Below, in pieces: positions 27,481 to 37,436 of a DNA stretch of 64,000 nt; within the stretch, counting starts at the first letter, position 1, and each line of letters starts with the position of its first letter. The stretch is from NCBI GenBank assembly GCA_025656675.1, contig JAHXHN010000009.1, positions 1 through 64,000 on the forward strand. Direction: 5' to 3'. A program made the position numbers and the translations under genes. This stretch comes from Candidatus Thiodiazotropha sp. (ex Codakia rugifera). Its GTDB lineage: Bacteria > Pseudomonadota > Gammaproteobacteria > Chromatiales > Chromatiaceae. The notes below the pieces were generated by a model, which searched no databases, had not been told where the DNA came from, and was given only the letters and a program-made list of their open reading frames with translations.

Positions 27481-29679
27481 CTAAAGTGCTATCTTGGCCT
27501 GCAAATAGATTCGTTTGTTCCATATATTATGTGAATCAATACGATCATTGTGGTAAAAATCAAAATTCTTTTTATGTAAATTCTGTATTAATAAACTAAG
27601 ATCGATGTTAGTGTTAGCCAGGTTGATGTGTTTACTGAACTTTAAGTCTAGGCGGCTGTAGTTGGGTACGGCATCACCTTCGCCCGGCCATTCCATCTCA
27701 TCTGTGAAGTAATAAGCAGCACTCGTTGTTAGGCCATCATCAAATGCATGGCTTGCGATAAGGCTGAAGGTTCTTTTGGGGATTTTTTCCTCGGCATTCT
27801 CTCGAAAGCTGAAAATGCCATTTTTCAGTCTTTTGATCTCATTGCCACTGATATCCAAGTAGCTGAAGCCAAAATAGACCATATCCCTGACAGTGGGTCT
27901 GTAGTCAAGTTCAAACTCCAAGCCATTGATCTCAACATCTCCAAAGTTGGTATAGGTAAATGCGCCTTGTTGATATAAATCGTGAAATTGATTCAATAAG
28001 GCAAAGTCGAAAGGGTCTGTAACACCACGATCAGGGTCAGGATAATCAAAATTCCTATATTGATCGATAATGTCAGAATACGATTCCTGGAAAACGCATA
28101 AATCGACGGTGAGACCATATTCTGTAAAATTACCAAAATAACCAGCTTCTACTCGGTCTATTTGTTGTGGGTCGAGGTCTTCAGTACCGATCACCCAATT
28201 ATTAAAATCGTCGCCAGGTGCGAGAAGTTGAACAGTAAGGTGCGCATTATCCTCGTAAATAGTTGGCATGCGGTAAGCCCTTGAGCCACTGATTCTTATT
28301 GTATTGGATGGATTCAAGTGATAGTTGAAACCCAGTCTGGGTGAAATTATGCGCTCCTTTCCCTCAAATTTTTCAAGCATGCCACCAGCATTTATCACGA
28401 ATTTCTGTGTTGCATACCATTCACTGTTGAGAAACAGCCTATAAAGATCTCTGGATACGGGTTGATTACTATGCAGAAGCCAAAAGCTTTCGCCGCGATC
28501 GTGTCTGGCTCCAATGCCCCATACAATACGAAAATCATCCAGGGGCTCTATTGTATGTTCAACTTCTAAATCATATCTGTGCGATTTTAAACCCAACCAA
28601 GAGAAGAGTAAGGGTGAGTCAGTTAAGTTCAATGCATTCATAAGTGAATCAAAGTCATATCTACCACCGGAGATTGCAGCAGCAAAAATGTCAGGTCTCA
28701 CAGATTCATCGAATGTGCTAAGTTCATCAAATGCAGAAATTTGTTCGGATATCCTAGGTGTCTGTTTAAGGTCATCGACTGAGTAGTAATTATGATAAAA
28801 TTGGATGTTTAATTTACTCTTCTCTGATAGGACGTGATTCCACTCAATAGATTGGTAGTTATATCGGTTGTCTAATTCTCGCTCACTTTGTAATAGGGTT
28901 GGAAGTCCCTCATCATAGTTACCATGCGAAATGCCAAATGTAGTGCGTATCGTGTGATTGATATCAAACTTGTAGTCACTATCGAATTTCAACCATCTTG
29001 CCCTTGATGAATCATCGCGGTTTTCAAACCCTTCAGCTTCTTTGTAACTGGTAGAGAGGCGATAATCTAGTCTTCCATTACTTGCTGCGTGTGCAGCCTC
29101 CACATAACGTGTTTTCTCATAACCGAAGGTGGTTGAAAATGAAGTACCGAGAAGATCAGCAGGGTGTTCTGTAACAACGTTGATTACGCCAGCATATGAG
29201 TTGGAACCGTAAGCCGCGGCATTAGGTCCTCGAATAACCTCGATTCGCAGAATCTCATCCAGGCTCAAGGGAATTTCAGACCAGGGAATGCCGCCGTATA
29301 CTGGATCATAAATCGACCTGCCGTCGATGAGCACTTGCATATCTCTTGCGTATTCATCGGCATGTCCATGATATGAGACAGTTATGCTGGCATCAGAAAG
29401 AAAACCAATGGTGAAACCGGGCACCAGTCTCAATAAATCAGGCAGATTAAGTGCCGTACTTGCCTGAATCATTTTCTTGTCGATGATCGTCATGGCTGTA
29501 GGGGTGTCAGCCTGCGACTGAGTGAGCCTTGAGGCTGATAGAACCACGGGTAAATCGTCATAAAAATAACTTTCAGTAAATGCTGTTAAATCATCATCAC
29601 TATGACCGGTACTCCAGAAGATCGTCAGGATTAGGAAAAGAGGTATGTGGTGGTGTGCGTGGTGCTGTCGATTAGGCAT
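27481..29679 (-). CDS. TonB-dependent outer-membrane receptor
   Basis: The 732-residue protein has a signal peptide (residues 1 to about 27), a plug domain (about 45-165: VVLSASRLTQSQADTPTAMT, LPDLLRLVPGF, VLIDGRSIYDP, IEVIRGPNAAAYGSNSYAG, INVV) and a C-terminal 22-strand beta-barrel ending in an aromatic-containing strand (IYLQAKIAL). It would import a substrate with TonB energy. The ligand is unknown. It leads an operon with a periplasmic binding protein and a hybrid kinase, which suggests the receptor acts in ligand sensing. Confidence 0.92.
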   Translation of the reverse strand: MPNRQHHAHHHIPLFLILTIFWSTGHSDDDLTAFTESYFYDDLPVVLSASRLTQSQADTPTAMTIIDKKMIQASTALNLPDLLRLVPGFTIGFLSDASITVSYHGHADEYARDMQVLIDGRSIYDPVYGGIPWSEIPLSLDEILRIEVIRGPNAAAYGSNSYAGVINVVTEHPADLLGTSFSTTFGYEKTRYVEAAHAASNGRLDYRLSTSYKEAEGFENRDDSSRARWLKFDSDYKFDINHTIRTTFGISHGNYDEGLPTLLQSERELDNRYNYQSIEWNHVLSEKSKLNIQFYHNYYSVDDLKQTPRISEQISAFDELSTFDESVRPDIFAAAISGGRYDFDSLMNALNLTDSPLLFSWLGLKSHRYDLEVEHTIEPLDDFRIVWGIGARHDRGESFWLLHSNQPVSRDLYRLFLNSEWYATQKFVINAGGMLEKFEGKERIISPRLGFNYHLNPSNTIRISGSRAYRMPTIYEDNAHLTVQLLAPGDDFNNWVIGTEDLDPQQIDRVEAGYFGNFTEYGLTVDLCVFQESYSDIIDQYRNFDYPDPDRGVTDPFDFALLNQFHDLYQQGAFTYTNFGDVEINGLEFELDYRPTVRDMVYFGFSYLDISGNEIKRLKNGIFSFRENAEEKIPKRTFSLIASHAFDDGLTTSAAYYFTDEMEWPGEGDAVPNYSRLDLKFSKHINLANTNIDLSLLIQNLHKKNFDFYHNDRIDSHNIWNKRIYLQAKIAL

Positions 29680-29955
29680 GCAATTACCTGTCTAGTGCTG
29701 AATCTTACTGATATCGTCAAATAGTATGATACACCAGACACGCTTTGGGGTTAGCATGATCACTTTTCAGGCCACTATCATATTGGCCTTATGGTAGTTG
29801 CGGTTCCATAGCTACAGGATGATCAACGACAGCCCGGCCTATGTCTGACCAATGAATATGGCCTTGGCAGTGACGATCAAATTAGTGATAACAGGCTCTG
29901 GATAAAGATAAGCCGGATGTGGTGGGAATGGTTTGAGCAGGAGCTGATAGCGTGG

Positions 29956-30858
29956 CTAATCGTTATGGGAATTAGATTCAGATAATCCGCTGTTTCCGTG
30001 CCAATAGCCATCACAAGAGCCCAGTGGCATATATTTTTCAAGGTCCTTGATGGTGGAGCCGTTAAGTGCACTGTGGAATGCGTCGACAATCTGACCGGTA
30101 AATGTCGATTGTGGGCTAATTCTCAAAACATCTACCTGTAGTTGCTTAAGAAGGGAAACCTCAGTTATCAGATTGCAAGTCTTGGCAGATACGGTCTGTA
30201 CCCCATTCAAGGCAAGAAACGGCTCATCTTCCTGGGTGGAGAGTAATCGGCCATCGGGGTAATCGATACATTTATATTGGCAGTCATCTTTTGGTAGATT
30301 GTGGGAACGCGCGGTAAAACACCTGGCTGACAGGGTTAATGGCATGCGTCCATAGCTGAAGACTTCAGTCTCAATGCCACCAGGCCGTTGCAGCTGCATT
30401 TGCTGCAAGGTGGTTTTTGATAGCTCAATCGGCAGTACCCAGCGTTTCAGTCCTTTTGATGCCAGGAATTTGAGGGTGGCGGCATTGTAGATGTTTACTG
30501 TTGGTCCAGTGACAAAAGGCAGCTGTTTCTTTGTCATTATCTGAACCGCACCGATATCATTCGCTTCGATCATGAAACGCCCATTTTCACACAATCGTCT
30601 GAGTGTCTTCAGTTCAGATTCCGCCTCAAGCAGGGCAAGGGTTGAGAGGACAATTTCCTTGTCACTCGTTTCACTCAATTTAATTGCCAGATCAATCCAG
30701 TCACTGCTGCGAAGACTACGCCTTTTTGAGCAGACAGTTTCACCGAGATAGATGATATCCACGGCCATTTCCGCTGCTTGAGAATAAAAGTCGAACAGGT
30801 CGTCCCGTGACCAGTAGTAGAGTATGGGGCCGAGAGAAAGTTTTGGGGAACTATTCAT
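29956..30858 (-). CDS. ubiV: Ubiquinone biosynthesis protein UbiV (U32 family)
   Basis: UbiV partners UbiU in oxygen-independent hydroxylation of ubiquinone precursors. This 300-residue U32-family protein has the four cysteines expected to bind a 4Fe-4S cluster: C43, C180, C193 and C197 (in ARCFTAR and DDCQYKC). Opening LGPILYYWSRDDLFDFY is typical of UbiV. It lies two bases after ubiU and is certainly cotranscribed. The 276 bases between its stop and the TonB receptor start hold no gene I can support. Confidence 0.93.
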   Translation of the reverse strand: MNSSPKLSLGPILYYWSRDDLFDFYSQAAEMAVDIIYLGETVCSKRRSLRSSDWIDLAIKLSETSDKEIVLSTLALLEAESELKTLRRLCENGRFMIEANDIGAVQIMTKKQLPFVTGPTVNIYNAATLKFLASKGLKRWVLPIELSKTTLQQMQLQRPGGIETEVFSYGRMPLTLSARCFTARSHNLPKDDCQYKCIDYPDGRLLSTQEDEPFLALNGVQTVSAKTCNLITEVSLLKQLQVDVLRISPQSTFTGQIVDAFHSALNGSTIKDLEKYMPLGSCDGYWHGNSGLSESNSHND

Positions 30859-30860
30859 TG

Positions 30861-31856
30861 TTATTGCCAGGGACGGTAGTAGGGACCGAGGGTGGTTGTC
30901 GCACCTTCCGAGACCTGGTCGAGAATGTTATTCCATTGAGGGGTTGCAATGAACTTTTCAGGATCATGCAGGCAACTGTCAATGGCCGCACGCCACACTT
31001 TGGTAACCTGCCCAACATATGCGGGTGTACGTTGCCTGCCTTCAATTTTGATTGCTTTCACGCCTGCACGATGTAAGTCAGGTAGCAGGGCCAGGGTATT
31101 CAATGACGTTGGCTCTTCGATAGCATAAAAGGTATTTTCACCAACAGCGAAACGTCCTTTGCAGATCGTCGGATATCCTGCCTGTTCGTTACTGCCGTAG
31201 CGGTCTGTTAAAAGGCCGCTCAATCGAGACTCCAGGCCATCAGGTGTCTCACGGTATTCAACAAATTGTGCCGGTGAACAGGCACCATGTGTATTCGGTG
31301 ATTCACCTGTTACATAAGAGGAGAGTATGCAGCGTCCTTCGACCATTACACAAAGACTGCCAAATCCGAAGATTTCTATCTCCACGGGTGAATGGTCGAC
31401 AACATGTTGAACTTGGCTGAGTGATAATACACGTGGTAGAACCGCCCGTTTAATAGCAAATGCCTCATGATAAAAGGCTAATGCCTCATAGTTGGTACTG
31501 GATGCCTGCACTGAGAGATGGAGGTTCAGATCTGGCCAGTGCTGGTTGGCATAATCAAGTACCCCAATGTCTGCGCATATCAATGCGTCCACTGATAGGG
31601 ATGCAGCATCGTCGACAGCTTGGCGCCAGCGTTCCCACCCTTCCGGGCGTGGATAGGTATTGATGGCCATGAACACCCGCTTGCCCCTTGCTTTCGCATA
31701 AGCGATGCCTTCACGAGCACGTTTTTCATTAAAGTTCAGCCCGGGAAAGTGACGTGCATTGGTATCGTTACGCAGTCCGAAATAGACTGCATCAGCGCCA
31801 TTGTCCACGGCTGCTTTTAGAGAGGGCAGATTACCTGCGGGACAAACAAGTTCCAT
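30861..31856 (-). CDS. ubiU: Ubiquinone biosynthesis protein UbiU (U32 family)
   Basis: The 331-residue protein starts MELVCPAGNLPSLKAAVDNG and keeps cysteines at 169, 176, 193 and 232, the same positions that bind the 4Fe-4S cluster in E. coli UbiU. UbiU and UbiV form a complex that hydroxylates ubiquinone intermediates without oxygen, using prephenate as the oxygen source in E. coli. With ubiT elsewhere in this window the complete anaerobic accessory set is present, implying ubiquinone use during anaerobic or microaerobic respiration. Confidence 0.95.
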   Translation of the reverse strand: MELVCPAGNLPSLKAAVDNGADAVYFGLRNDTNARHFPGLNFNEKRAREGIAYAKARGKRVFMAINTYPRPEGWERWRQAVDDAASLSVDALICADIGVLDYANQHWPDLNLHLSVQASSTNYEALAFYHEAFAIKRAVLPRVLSLSQVQHVVDHSPVEIEIFGFGSLCVMVEGRCILSSYVTGESPNTHGACSPAQFVEYRETPDGLESRLSGLLTDRYGSNEQAGYPTICKGRFAVGENTFYAIEEPTSLNTLALLPDLHRAGVKAIKIEGRQRTPAYVGQVTKVWRAAIDSCLHDPEKFIATPQWNNILDQVSEGATTTLGPYYRPWQ

Positions 31857-31924
31857 ATTTCAAGCTCATATTATTTTAACCTGACAACCCAAAAGTACTG
31901 GGTTGCAGGGTTAATTGTTAACCT

Positions 31925-32842
31925 TCATGCAACCTGCCGATGCAGTGCGCGTCGTTGTTGCAGTTCGATAGTGATAGCATTCAGAACACGCCATTTCTGA
32001 GCACACCAGTTTGGTGCCAATAGGATCGTCTCTGAGGCAGTGCCTGTAAGGCGGTGCCAGATAATCTCTGGTGGTGTGAGTTCCACCAGATCAGCGGCAA
32101 TATTGACATACTCTTCCATAGTGAGCGGGTTATAGTCGCCCTGGCGAAAATCATTGGCCAGCTGAGTCCCCTTTACGACATGCAAAGGGTGGAGTTTTAG
32201 GCCATCAGTACCCAGCTCTAAAACTTTTCGCAGTGTTTCTCTCGCATGCTGGGCTGTTTCACCGGGCAGCCCCGCAATCATGTGAGTGCAAACCTTGAGG
32301 CCGAGTTTCCTGGCTCGCATAGTACTATCAGCATACTCTGCAAAGCCGTGTCCACGATTGACTTTGGCAAGTGTCTCGTCAAAGGCGGACTGCAGTCCAA
32401 GTTCAAGCCAGATTTCAAACCCTTCTGTTTGATAGCCTGCTAACAGTTCGAGTACCGCATCGGGCACACAATCAGGGCGAGTGCCTATTGAGAGTCCAAT
32501 GACATCTTCTTCAGCTAAAGCCTCTCCATACAATTGGGTGAGGTGATCTATTTCATCATAGGTATTGGTATAAGCCTGAAAATAAGCGAGGTATTTTGTT
32601 GCGCCGGTGCGCTTACGAATGACCTGCCTGCCGGATTCTATCTGTTCGCTAATCGGCTTGGGCTGACGTCCGTTGGGGCTGAAAGAGACGTTATTACAAA
32701 ATGTGCATCCACCTATTCCTTTGCTACCGTCCCTATTTGGACAGGTAAACGCGGCATCAAGGGCAATTTTATGTACTCGCTCGCCATAACGATTCAGCAG
32801 GTACTGGCCAAAGGTGGTTACTTGCTCGGAAAGTGTTGTCAT
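31925..32842 (-). CDS. TIGR01212-family radical SAM protein (YhcC-like)
   Basis: The protein has the radical SAM cluster site near residue 37 (CPNRDG then CTFCNNVSF) and the YhcC-type sequence FGQYLLNRYGERVHKIALDA. I chose ATG 32842 (305 residues) because it matches the E. coli YhcC start; an in-frame ATG at 32869 would overlap the upstream gene by 14 bases. The substrate is unknown for the family. It probably forms a unit with the upstream radical SAM gene. Confidence 0.85.
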   Translation of the reverse strand: MTTLSEQVTTFGQYLLNRYGERVHKIALDAAFTCPNRDGSKGIGGCTFCNNVSFSPNGRQPKPISEQIESGRQVIRKRTGATKYLAYFQAYTNTYDEIDHLTQLYGEALAEEDVIGLSIGTRPDCVPDAVLELLAGYQTEGFEIWLELGLQSAFDETLAKVNRGHGFAEYADSTMRARKLGLKVCTHMIAGLPGETAQHARETLRKVLELGTDGLKLHPLHVVKGTQLANDFRQGDYNPLTMEEYVNIAADLVELTPPEIIWHRLTGTASETILLAPNWCAQKWRVLNAITIELQQRRALHRQVA

Positions 32843-32855
32843 CGCATTTATTTGG

Positions 32856-33515
32856 TTAACCAACCTCATTGAGGACGCGGCGGCGAAATTTTACCTTCAT
32901 TGCTTTCGCAACGGCCTCGCATGCTGGTATATCGACACCCTCAAGTCCATCGACTGCGGATGCAGTCACATCAGTGATATAGCGGGGTGCCTCGCGAATA
33001 AATTCGAGCATCGCTTCATAAGAACCGGGAAGATTAGGTCTGCAGTGCAGATCATAGATCTCCTGATTTTGGGCATTCAGGGAAATTGACAGGGAGTCAA
33101 CGCACTCTCCGAGTTCTGGCAATGTGTTGTGCTTGTGTACCAGATTGCACAATCCATCCGTATTAACACGCACCCGACCACCTTGCTGCTTGATATGCCT
33201 GGCGACCTGTAACAGTACATTGAGTCTGAGGGTGGGCTCGCCATAGCCACAAAAAACCACCTCTTCGTATTGGGTTGGATCATCAATGGAGGCGATGACC
33301 TCTTCTGCTGTGGGTCTGTGGATAATTGTCAGGTCATAGCCTTTAACGGTCATGTCACCAAGTGTTTTAGGACAGAAGGCGCATTCCAGTGTGCAACGAT
33401 CGGTAATGCTGAGATAGAGGTTTTTGTCAATTTGATAGCTTATCTGCTGTGCCACGTTGTCCTCATACAATATGGTTGGGAAGTGCCATCCTAGCGTTTG
33501 AGAGGGTAGAGACAA
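32856..33515 (-). CDS. TatD-associated-type radical SAM protein
   Basis: The 219-residue protein has the radical SAM motif CTLECAFCPK (C-x3-C-x2-C, near residue 42), the GEPTLR segment of the SAM site and a compact single-domain length. It fits the family known as TatD-nuclease-associated radical SAM proteins, although no tatD gene is beside it here. The reaction is unknown. Confidence 0.8.
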   Translation of the reverse strand: MSLPSQTLGWHFPTILYEDNVAQQISYQIDKNLYLSITDRCTLECAFCPKTLGDMTVKGYDLTIIHRPTAEEVIASIDDPTQYEEVVFCGYGEPTLRLNVLLQVARHIKQQGGRVRVNTDGLCNLVHKHNTLPELGECVDSLSISLNAQNQEIYDLHCRPNLPGSYEAMLEFIREAPRYITDVTASAVDGLEGVDIPACEAVAKAMKVKFRRRVLNEVG

Positions 33516-33566
33516 TGACTTTGGTCAAAGCAATCGGTGGGTATGAATCAACCTGAAAAGCTGGGT

Positions 33567-35042
33567 TCAGGCACCCACTGCCTGCATAGTCTTTTGGCAA
33601 ATAACCTTGAAATTGTCATATTGCTGGCGAGTGACCCCTGGGCCACTTAGGCCATTGTCACCGTAGAAAAGTCCTATCGGTTTGCCACGGATGAATACCG
33701 ACATAGCAATAAATCCACTCGGGTTGATCTGTTCCAAGGCGGACTGTGGAATCATCGGTAAGTATTTTTCAGCATTATTTCGATTTAAGGATATTGACTG
33801 AGGTTTATTCATTAAAATCTTGAATAAGCTTGGTTTTGTTGTGTTTAGTGAGAAATCCTTTAGGGAAAGCTGCTGATCTGATTCGGTCACGAATCTTGCT
33901 TTAAGAGTGGCTTTGTCTGGGCTCAGCATGGCAAACATCACCCGACTTAAACCAAGCTCTTCATGCATCTGTTGTAAAGCATCATTGAGCAAATCCTGTA
34001 GTGGATTGATACGCTTCTTTGGTGCAGGGGGCACTGTTGCTTTGGGTTTTTCAACCGGGACTACATTAGGATTGGAATCCGGTTTTGGCTGAGTTCCCGC
34101 TCTTGATTGGGGTGCATCAGTAACCCTTTCGATTTGTTCGAGAGGTTTTTGAGGGACACTCTCTTGAAATGATTCCTCCGTCACTCGATCCTGGCAGATG
34201 AGGTAAAAAGCAGGTAGTGGCAGGGGAAGTACGTCAAGTGCCCGTGCCGCCTCAGCTGACAGCTGGTGTAATTGTGCACTGGCCTTGTCATGGGTGATAT
34301 CGAGAAACTCCGCCAGCAGCTCAATATCATCATGAGTCCTGTTCAGATTCCAGCCGAGACTGCTCTCCCTGGCAAGTACGGAAGCGAGCATCACTGTCAA
34401 AGGCCGTGGTTGGTAACTGTTAGAGAGTCCCTGAGAATCATGAATCAACTCTGGAAGTCGCCATTGTAGACTCAACTGGACATTGAGTTCCTCAAGTGTA
34501 AAACCCAGTATCTCTAGAGCAGCACTCTCCCGCTCATTCTTGTCCACGATTTTAGCGTGGATCGAGCGCATGAGGTCGGGTTCAGCAGACCACAGTGCCA
34601 TTTCCCCAAGATCGTGGAGCAGGGCGGCGGTGTAGAGCGCATCCCCATCGGCTTGGCCCTGTGTTTCAGCAAGACCTAGGGCATAGAAGGCGGCATGTGC
34701 CGCCCGGCTATAGCAGTCAATGAGCCCTCGTCGTGGTGGTCCCTTCAATTTGTCTTCCAGACAGGGCAGGGTTTGGCTTGCCTGTTCGATTAAGCCCATA
34801 CCAAGAAGCGGTATTGCAAGTGATATCTTCGTAACTGCTTCCTTGGGAGGATTGGGTAGGTTGCTCAGTCGTTGCATGATGTGGAGACTGAAACCTGGGT
34901 CCCGTGAAATGACCTCTGAGAGTCTATTGTGATTGACGCTTGATTTCTGCAACAGATCTCTGACATGGGTCAGCGTCCGCTGCATGACGGGTAGTGGATT
35001 GGCTGAAAGTTTGCCTGCCCAGTCTTGGACTGTTTGAGTCAT
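33567..35042 (-). CDS. HDOD-domain signalling protein
   Basis: The 491-residue protein has an N-terminal HDOD domain (about 10-260; LPVMQRTLTHVRDLL, ISRDPGFSLHIMQRLSN, ALYTAALLHDLGEMALW), a Pro-rich and charged linker (about 285-350) and a C-terminal GAF-like domain (about 355-490; LGLSRVMFAMLSPD, ESDQQLSLKDF, KPIGLFYGDN). HDOD proteins act in signal transduction and usually lack HD phosphodiesterase activity. It stands alone on the minus strand with a 492-bp gap before the divergent yebC. Confidence 0.85.
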   Translation of the reverse strand: MTQTVQDWAGKLSANPLPVMQRTLTHVRDLLQKSSVNHNRLSEVISRDPGFSLHIMQRLSNLPNPPKEAVTKISLAIPLLGMGLIEQASQTLPCLEDKLKGPPRRGLIDCYSRAAHAAFYALGLAETQGQADGDALYTAALLHDLGEMALWSAEPDLMRSIHAKIVDKNERESAALEILGFTLEELNVQLSLQWRLPELIHDSQGLSNSYQPRPLTVMLASVLARESSLGWNLNRTHDDIELLAEFLDITHDKASAQLHQLSAEAARALDVLPLPLPAFYLICQDRVTEESFQESVPQKPLEQIERVTDAPQSRAGTQPKPDSNPNVVPVEKPKATVPPAPKKRINPLQDLLNDALQQMHEELGLSRVMFAMLSPDKATLKARFVTESDQQLSLKDFSLNTTKPSLFKILMNKPQSISLNRNNAEKYLPMIPQSALEQINPSGFIAMSVFIRGKPIGLFYGDNGLSGPGVTRQQYDNFKVICQKTMQAVGA

Positions 35043-35534
35043 CAGTGTTAGCCCTTGATAGCGGTTAGCCGGGTTTTTTGTGATTGCATTATGGATGCTT
35101 CTTACAGGAATACCTGTTTTTCACCAAAGATAATTTTCTGTTTTGACACCAGTCCGTTTTACTAGGCTCAACGATTGATGGGCTCAATTCGACATCAGTA
35201 AAGGGTACTTAAAAATGATCGGCAAAGTCCGGTGATTCTTAATCAAGAGTTGCTTTTTCAGGTTATATAATTAACAATTTTCGTCTCGAGAGAAACTGAT
35301 GTGGATTAGCTAATTCATTGTAATAAAAGATATTATCTGAGAAAAGTACGCTCTCGTGTCTCATGCGCTCATCCATCGGCTGCCTTGGTGACTACCCTCC
35401 CGGTTAGGGGTGAAAAATGTGATCGGCCCTATCGATCGGCATGCAACCTGGAGACAGGTGCAATTCGTCTATATCTGAGAGATCGGGTGAATGGTAAACT
35501 GAACCGTTTATTTCTTCTGTTTTGAGAGGTTTGT
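35043..35534. other. Intergenic region between HDOD gene and yebC
   Basis: No coding frame or known riboswitch is recognised. It must contain divergent promoters for the HDOD gene and for yebC-ruvCAB. A short hairpin CCTG-GAGA-CAGG lies near 35449-35460. Confidence 0.5.
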
Positions 35535-36281
35535 ATGGCAGGTCACAGTAAGTGGGCCAATATCAAGCATAAAAAGGCCGCCAATGACAAAAAACGCGGC
35601 AAGATTTGGACCAAGCTGATACGGGAGATTACCGTAGCCGCCCGTATAGGGGGTGGGGAGATAGGCTCCAACCCTCGGTTACGTCTCGCCGTGGATAAAG
35701 GTATCGGTGCAAACATGCCTAAAGATACAATCGAGCGTGCGATCAAGCGGGGTGCCGGTGGTGCCGAGGGTGATAATTACGACGAGATTCGCTATGAGGG
35801 CTATGGTGCGGGAGGTACGGCGGTGATGGTCGACTGTATGACTGACAATCGTAATCGAACCGCATCAGAAGTGCGCCATGCGTTTAGTAAACTGGGCGGA
35901 AATTTAGGAACGGATGGCTCTGTCTCCTATCTTTTCAGCAAACAAGGCATGATCAGCTTTACCAGTGGTGCCGATGAAGATGTTGTCATGGAAGCTGCAG
36001 TGGAAGCCGGTGCCGATGATGTTGTTACCCATGAGGATGGCTCGATCGATGTGGTCTCTACACCCGAGAGCTTTTCACAAGTAAAGGATGCACTCCTGGC
36101 TGCAGGCTTGACGCCTGACAATGATGAAATTACCTACACGGCTTCGACAAATGCGGTATTGGATGAAAATGATGCTGATAAACTGCTTCGAATGATCGAT
36201 ATGCTGGAGGATCTGGACGATGTGCAGAATGTCTACACCAATGCTCAGATCGCTGATGAAATTCTGGATGCTATTGGCTGA
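35535..36281 (+). CDS. yebC: YebC/TACO1-family protein
   Basis: The 248-residue protein begins [20 protein letters not shown], the invariant YebC start, and continues with the full three-domain fold ([38 protein letters not shown]). The family was described as transcriptional regulators and more recently as translation factors helping ribosomes through difficult peptide stretches. The stop is directly followed by the ruvC ATG, so they are cotranscribed, the usual gammaproteobacterial arrangement. Confidence 0.96.
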   Translation: MAGHSKWANIKHKKAANDKKRGKIWTKLIREITVAARIGGGEIGSNPRLRLAVDKGIGANMPKDTIERAIKRGAGGAEGDNYDEIRYEGYGAGGTAVMVDCMTDNRNRTASEVRHAFSKLGGNLGTDGSVSYLFSKQGMISFTSGADEDVVMEAAVEAGADDVVTHEDGSIDVVSTPESFSQVKDALLAAGLTPDNDEITYTASTNAVLDENDADKLLRMIDMLEDLDDVQNVYTNAQIADEILDAIG

Positions 36282-36794
36282 ATGTTACGCATAATCGGCA
36301 TTGATCCCGGTTCCCGTATGACAGGTTATGGCCTGATCGAGTCGGACGGTATGCGCTCGGTGTATGTGGCTCACGGTGTGTTGCGCCTTAGTGGTGACGA
36401 TTTGCCACCCAGGCTGGGGGCGATATTTGCAGGTATCAGTGACCTGATTGATCAGCATCAGCCGGATGTGATGGCTATCGAACAGGTGTTTGTGGCTAAA
36501 AATCCCTCTTCGGCTCTCAAGCTTGGACAGGCACGGGGAGCGGCAATTTGTGCAGCCGTAAACCATGGGCTGGCGGTTGCGGAATATACGCCCACTCGAA
36601 TTAAGCAGGCTGTAGTGGGTACAGGTCGTGCTGAAAAGGCACAGATTCAGCATATGGTGCAGAGGTTGCTGGGATTGAAAGAGAAACCACAAGCTGATGC
36701 GGCCGATGCACTGGCGGTGGCGCTCAGTCATGCACATACCAATACAACATTGTTACATAAAACCAGTAACAGACAGCGGGGTTTACGCAGATGA
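36282..36794 (+). CDS. ruvC: Crossover junction endodeoxyribonuclease RuvC
   Basis: RuvC resolves Holliday junctions. The 170-residue protein has the four acidic active-site residues in context: D in [15 protein letters not shown] in [18 protein letters not shown], and the terminal [14 protein letters not shown] with two further acidic residues. Its stop overlaps the ruvA ATG by four bases. It is a useful comparison for the RuvC-like cassette protein at 8.0-8.5 kb, which has lost the first aspartate. Confidence 0.97.
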   Translation: MLRIIGIDPGSRMTGYGLIESDGMRSVYVAHGVLRLSGDDLPPRLGAIFAGISDLIDQHQPDVMAIEQVFVAKNPSSALKLGQARGAAICAAVNHGLAVAEYTPTRIKQAVVGTGRAEKAQIQHMVQRLLGLKEKPQADAADALAVALSHAHTNTTLLHKTSNRQRGLRR

Positions 36795-37396
36795 TAGGTC
36801 GTCTGAGAGGGGAGCTTGCCTACAAACAGGCGCCGCATCTTCTCATCGATATCAATGGTATTGGGTATGAGTTGGAAGCACCGCTTTCCACCTTTTTCAC
36901 CTTGCCGGAGATTGGTCAGCAGGTCATCCTCTACACCCACCTGGCAATACGTGAGGACGCCCATGTCCTCTACGCATTTGCCACTCAATCTGAACGCACC
37001 CTGTTTCGCAGTCTGCTCAAGGTCAGCGGGATTGGTGCAAAGATGGCTCTCGCGATTCTCTCTGGTATGAGTGCAGAGGAGTTCAGTCGCTGTGTGGAGA
37101 CAGAGGATGTGGCATCTCTAGTGAGATTGCCGGGCATTGGCCGTAAGACAGCCGAGCGCTTGATTGTGGAGATGCGTGACAGATTGGCTAAGCTGGGTGA
37201 TCTTGCTGCTGTTGGTACGCCTTCTCAGGGTGGACATTCCACACGTCCGGCGACGGCAAGTTCGGATGCGGTGTCAGCATTGGTCGCACTGGGTTATAAA
37301 CCACAGGATGCGAGTCGGATGGTCAAGGCTGTGAAACAGGATGGCATGGATAGTGAAACACTGATTCGGGCTGCGCTGCAGGGCACAGTTCAATAG
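36791..37396 (+). CDS. ruvA: Holliday junction branch-migration protein RuvA
   Basis: The 201-residue protein has the N-terminal OB fold ([12 protein letters not shown]), the two helix-hairpin-helix motifs ([13 protein letters not shown] and [16 protein letters not shown]) and the C-terminal RuvB-contact domain ([22 protein letters not shown]). It forms tetramers that hold the junction while RuvB drives migration. It overlaps ruvC and precedes ruvB by 40 bases. Confidence 0.97.
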   Translation: MIGRLRGELAYKQAPHLLIDINGIGYELEAPLSTFFTLPEIGQQVILYTHLAIREDAHVLYAFATQSERTLFRSLLKVSGIGAKMALAILSGMSAEEFSRCVETEDVASLVRLPGIGRKTAERLIVEMRDRLAKLGDLAAVGTPSQGGHSTRPATASSDAVSALVALGYKPQDASRMVKAVKQDGMDSETLIRAALQGTVQ

Positions 37397-37436
37397 TTTT
37401 TAACCCAATTTCTTACGAGTTGCACCGGACAATCAA

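Noticed and set aside
35043-35534. Riboswitch or small RNA upstream of yebC
   Set aside because: Only short hairpins are present and none fits a known aptamer by eye.
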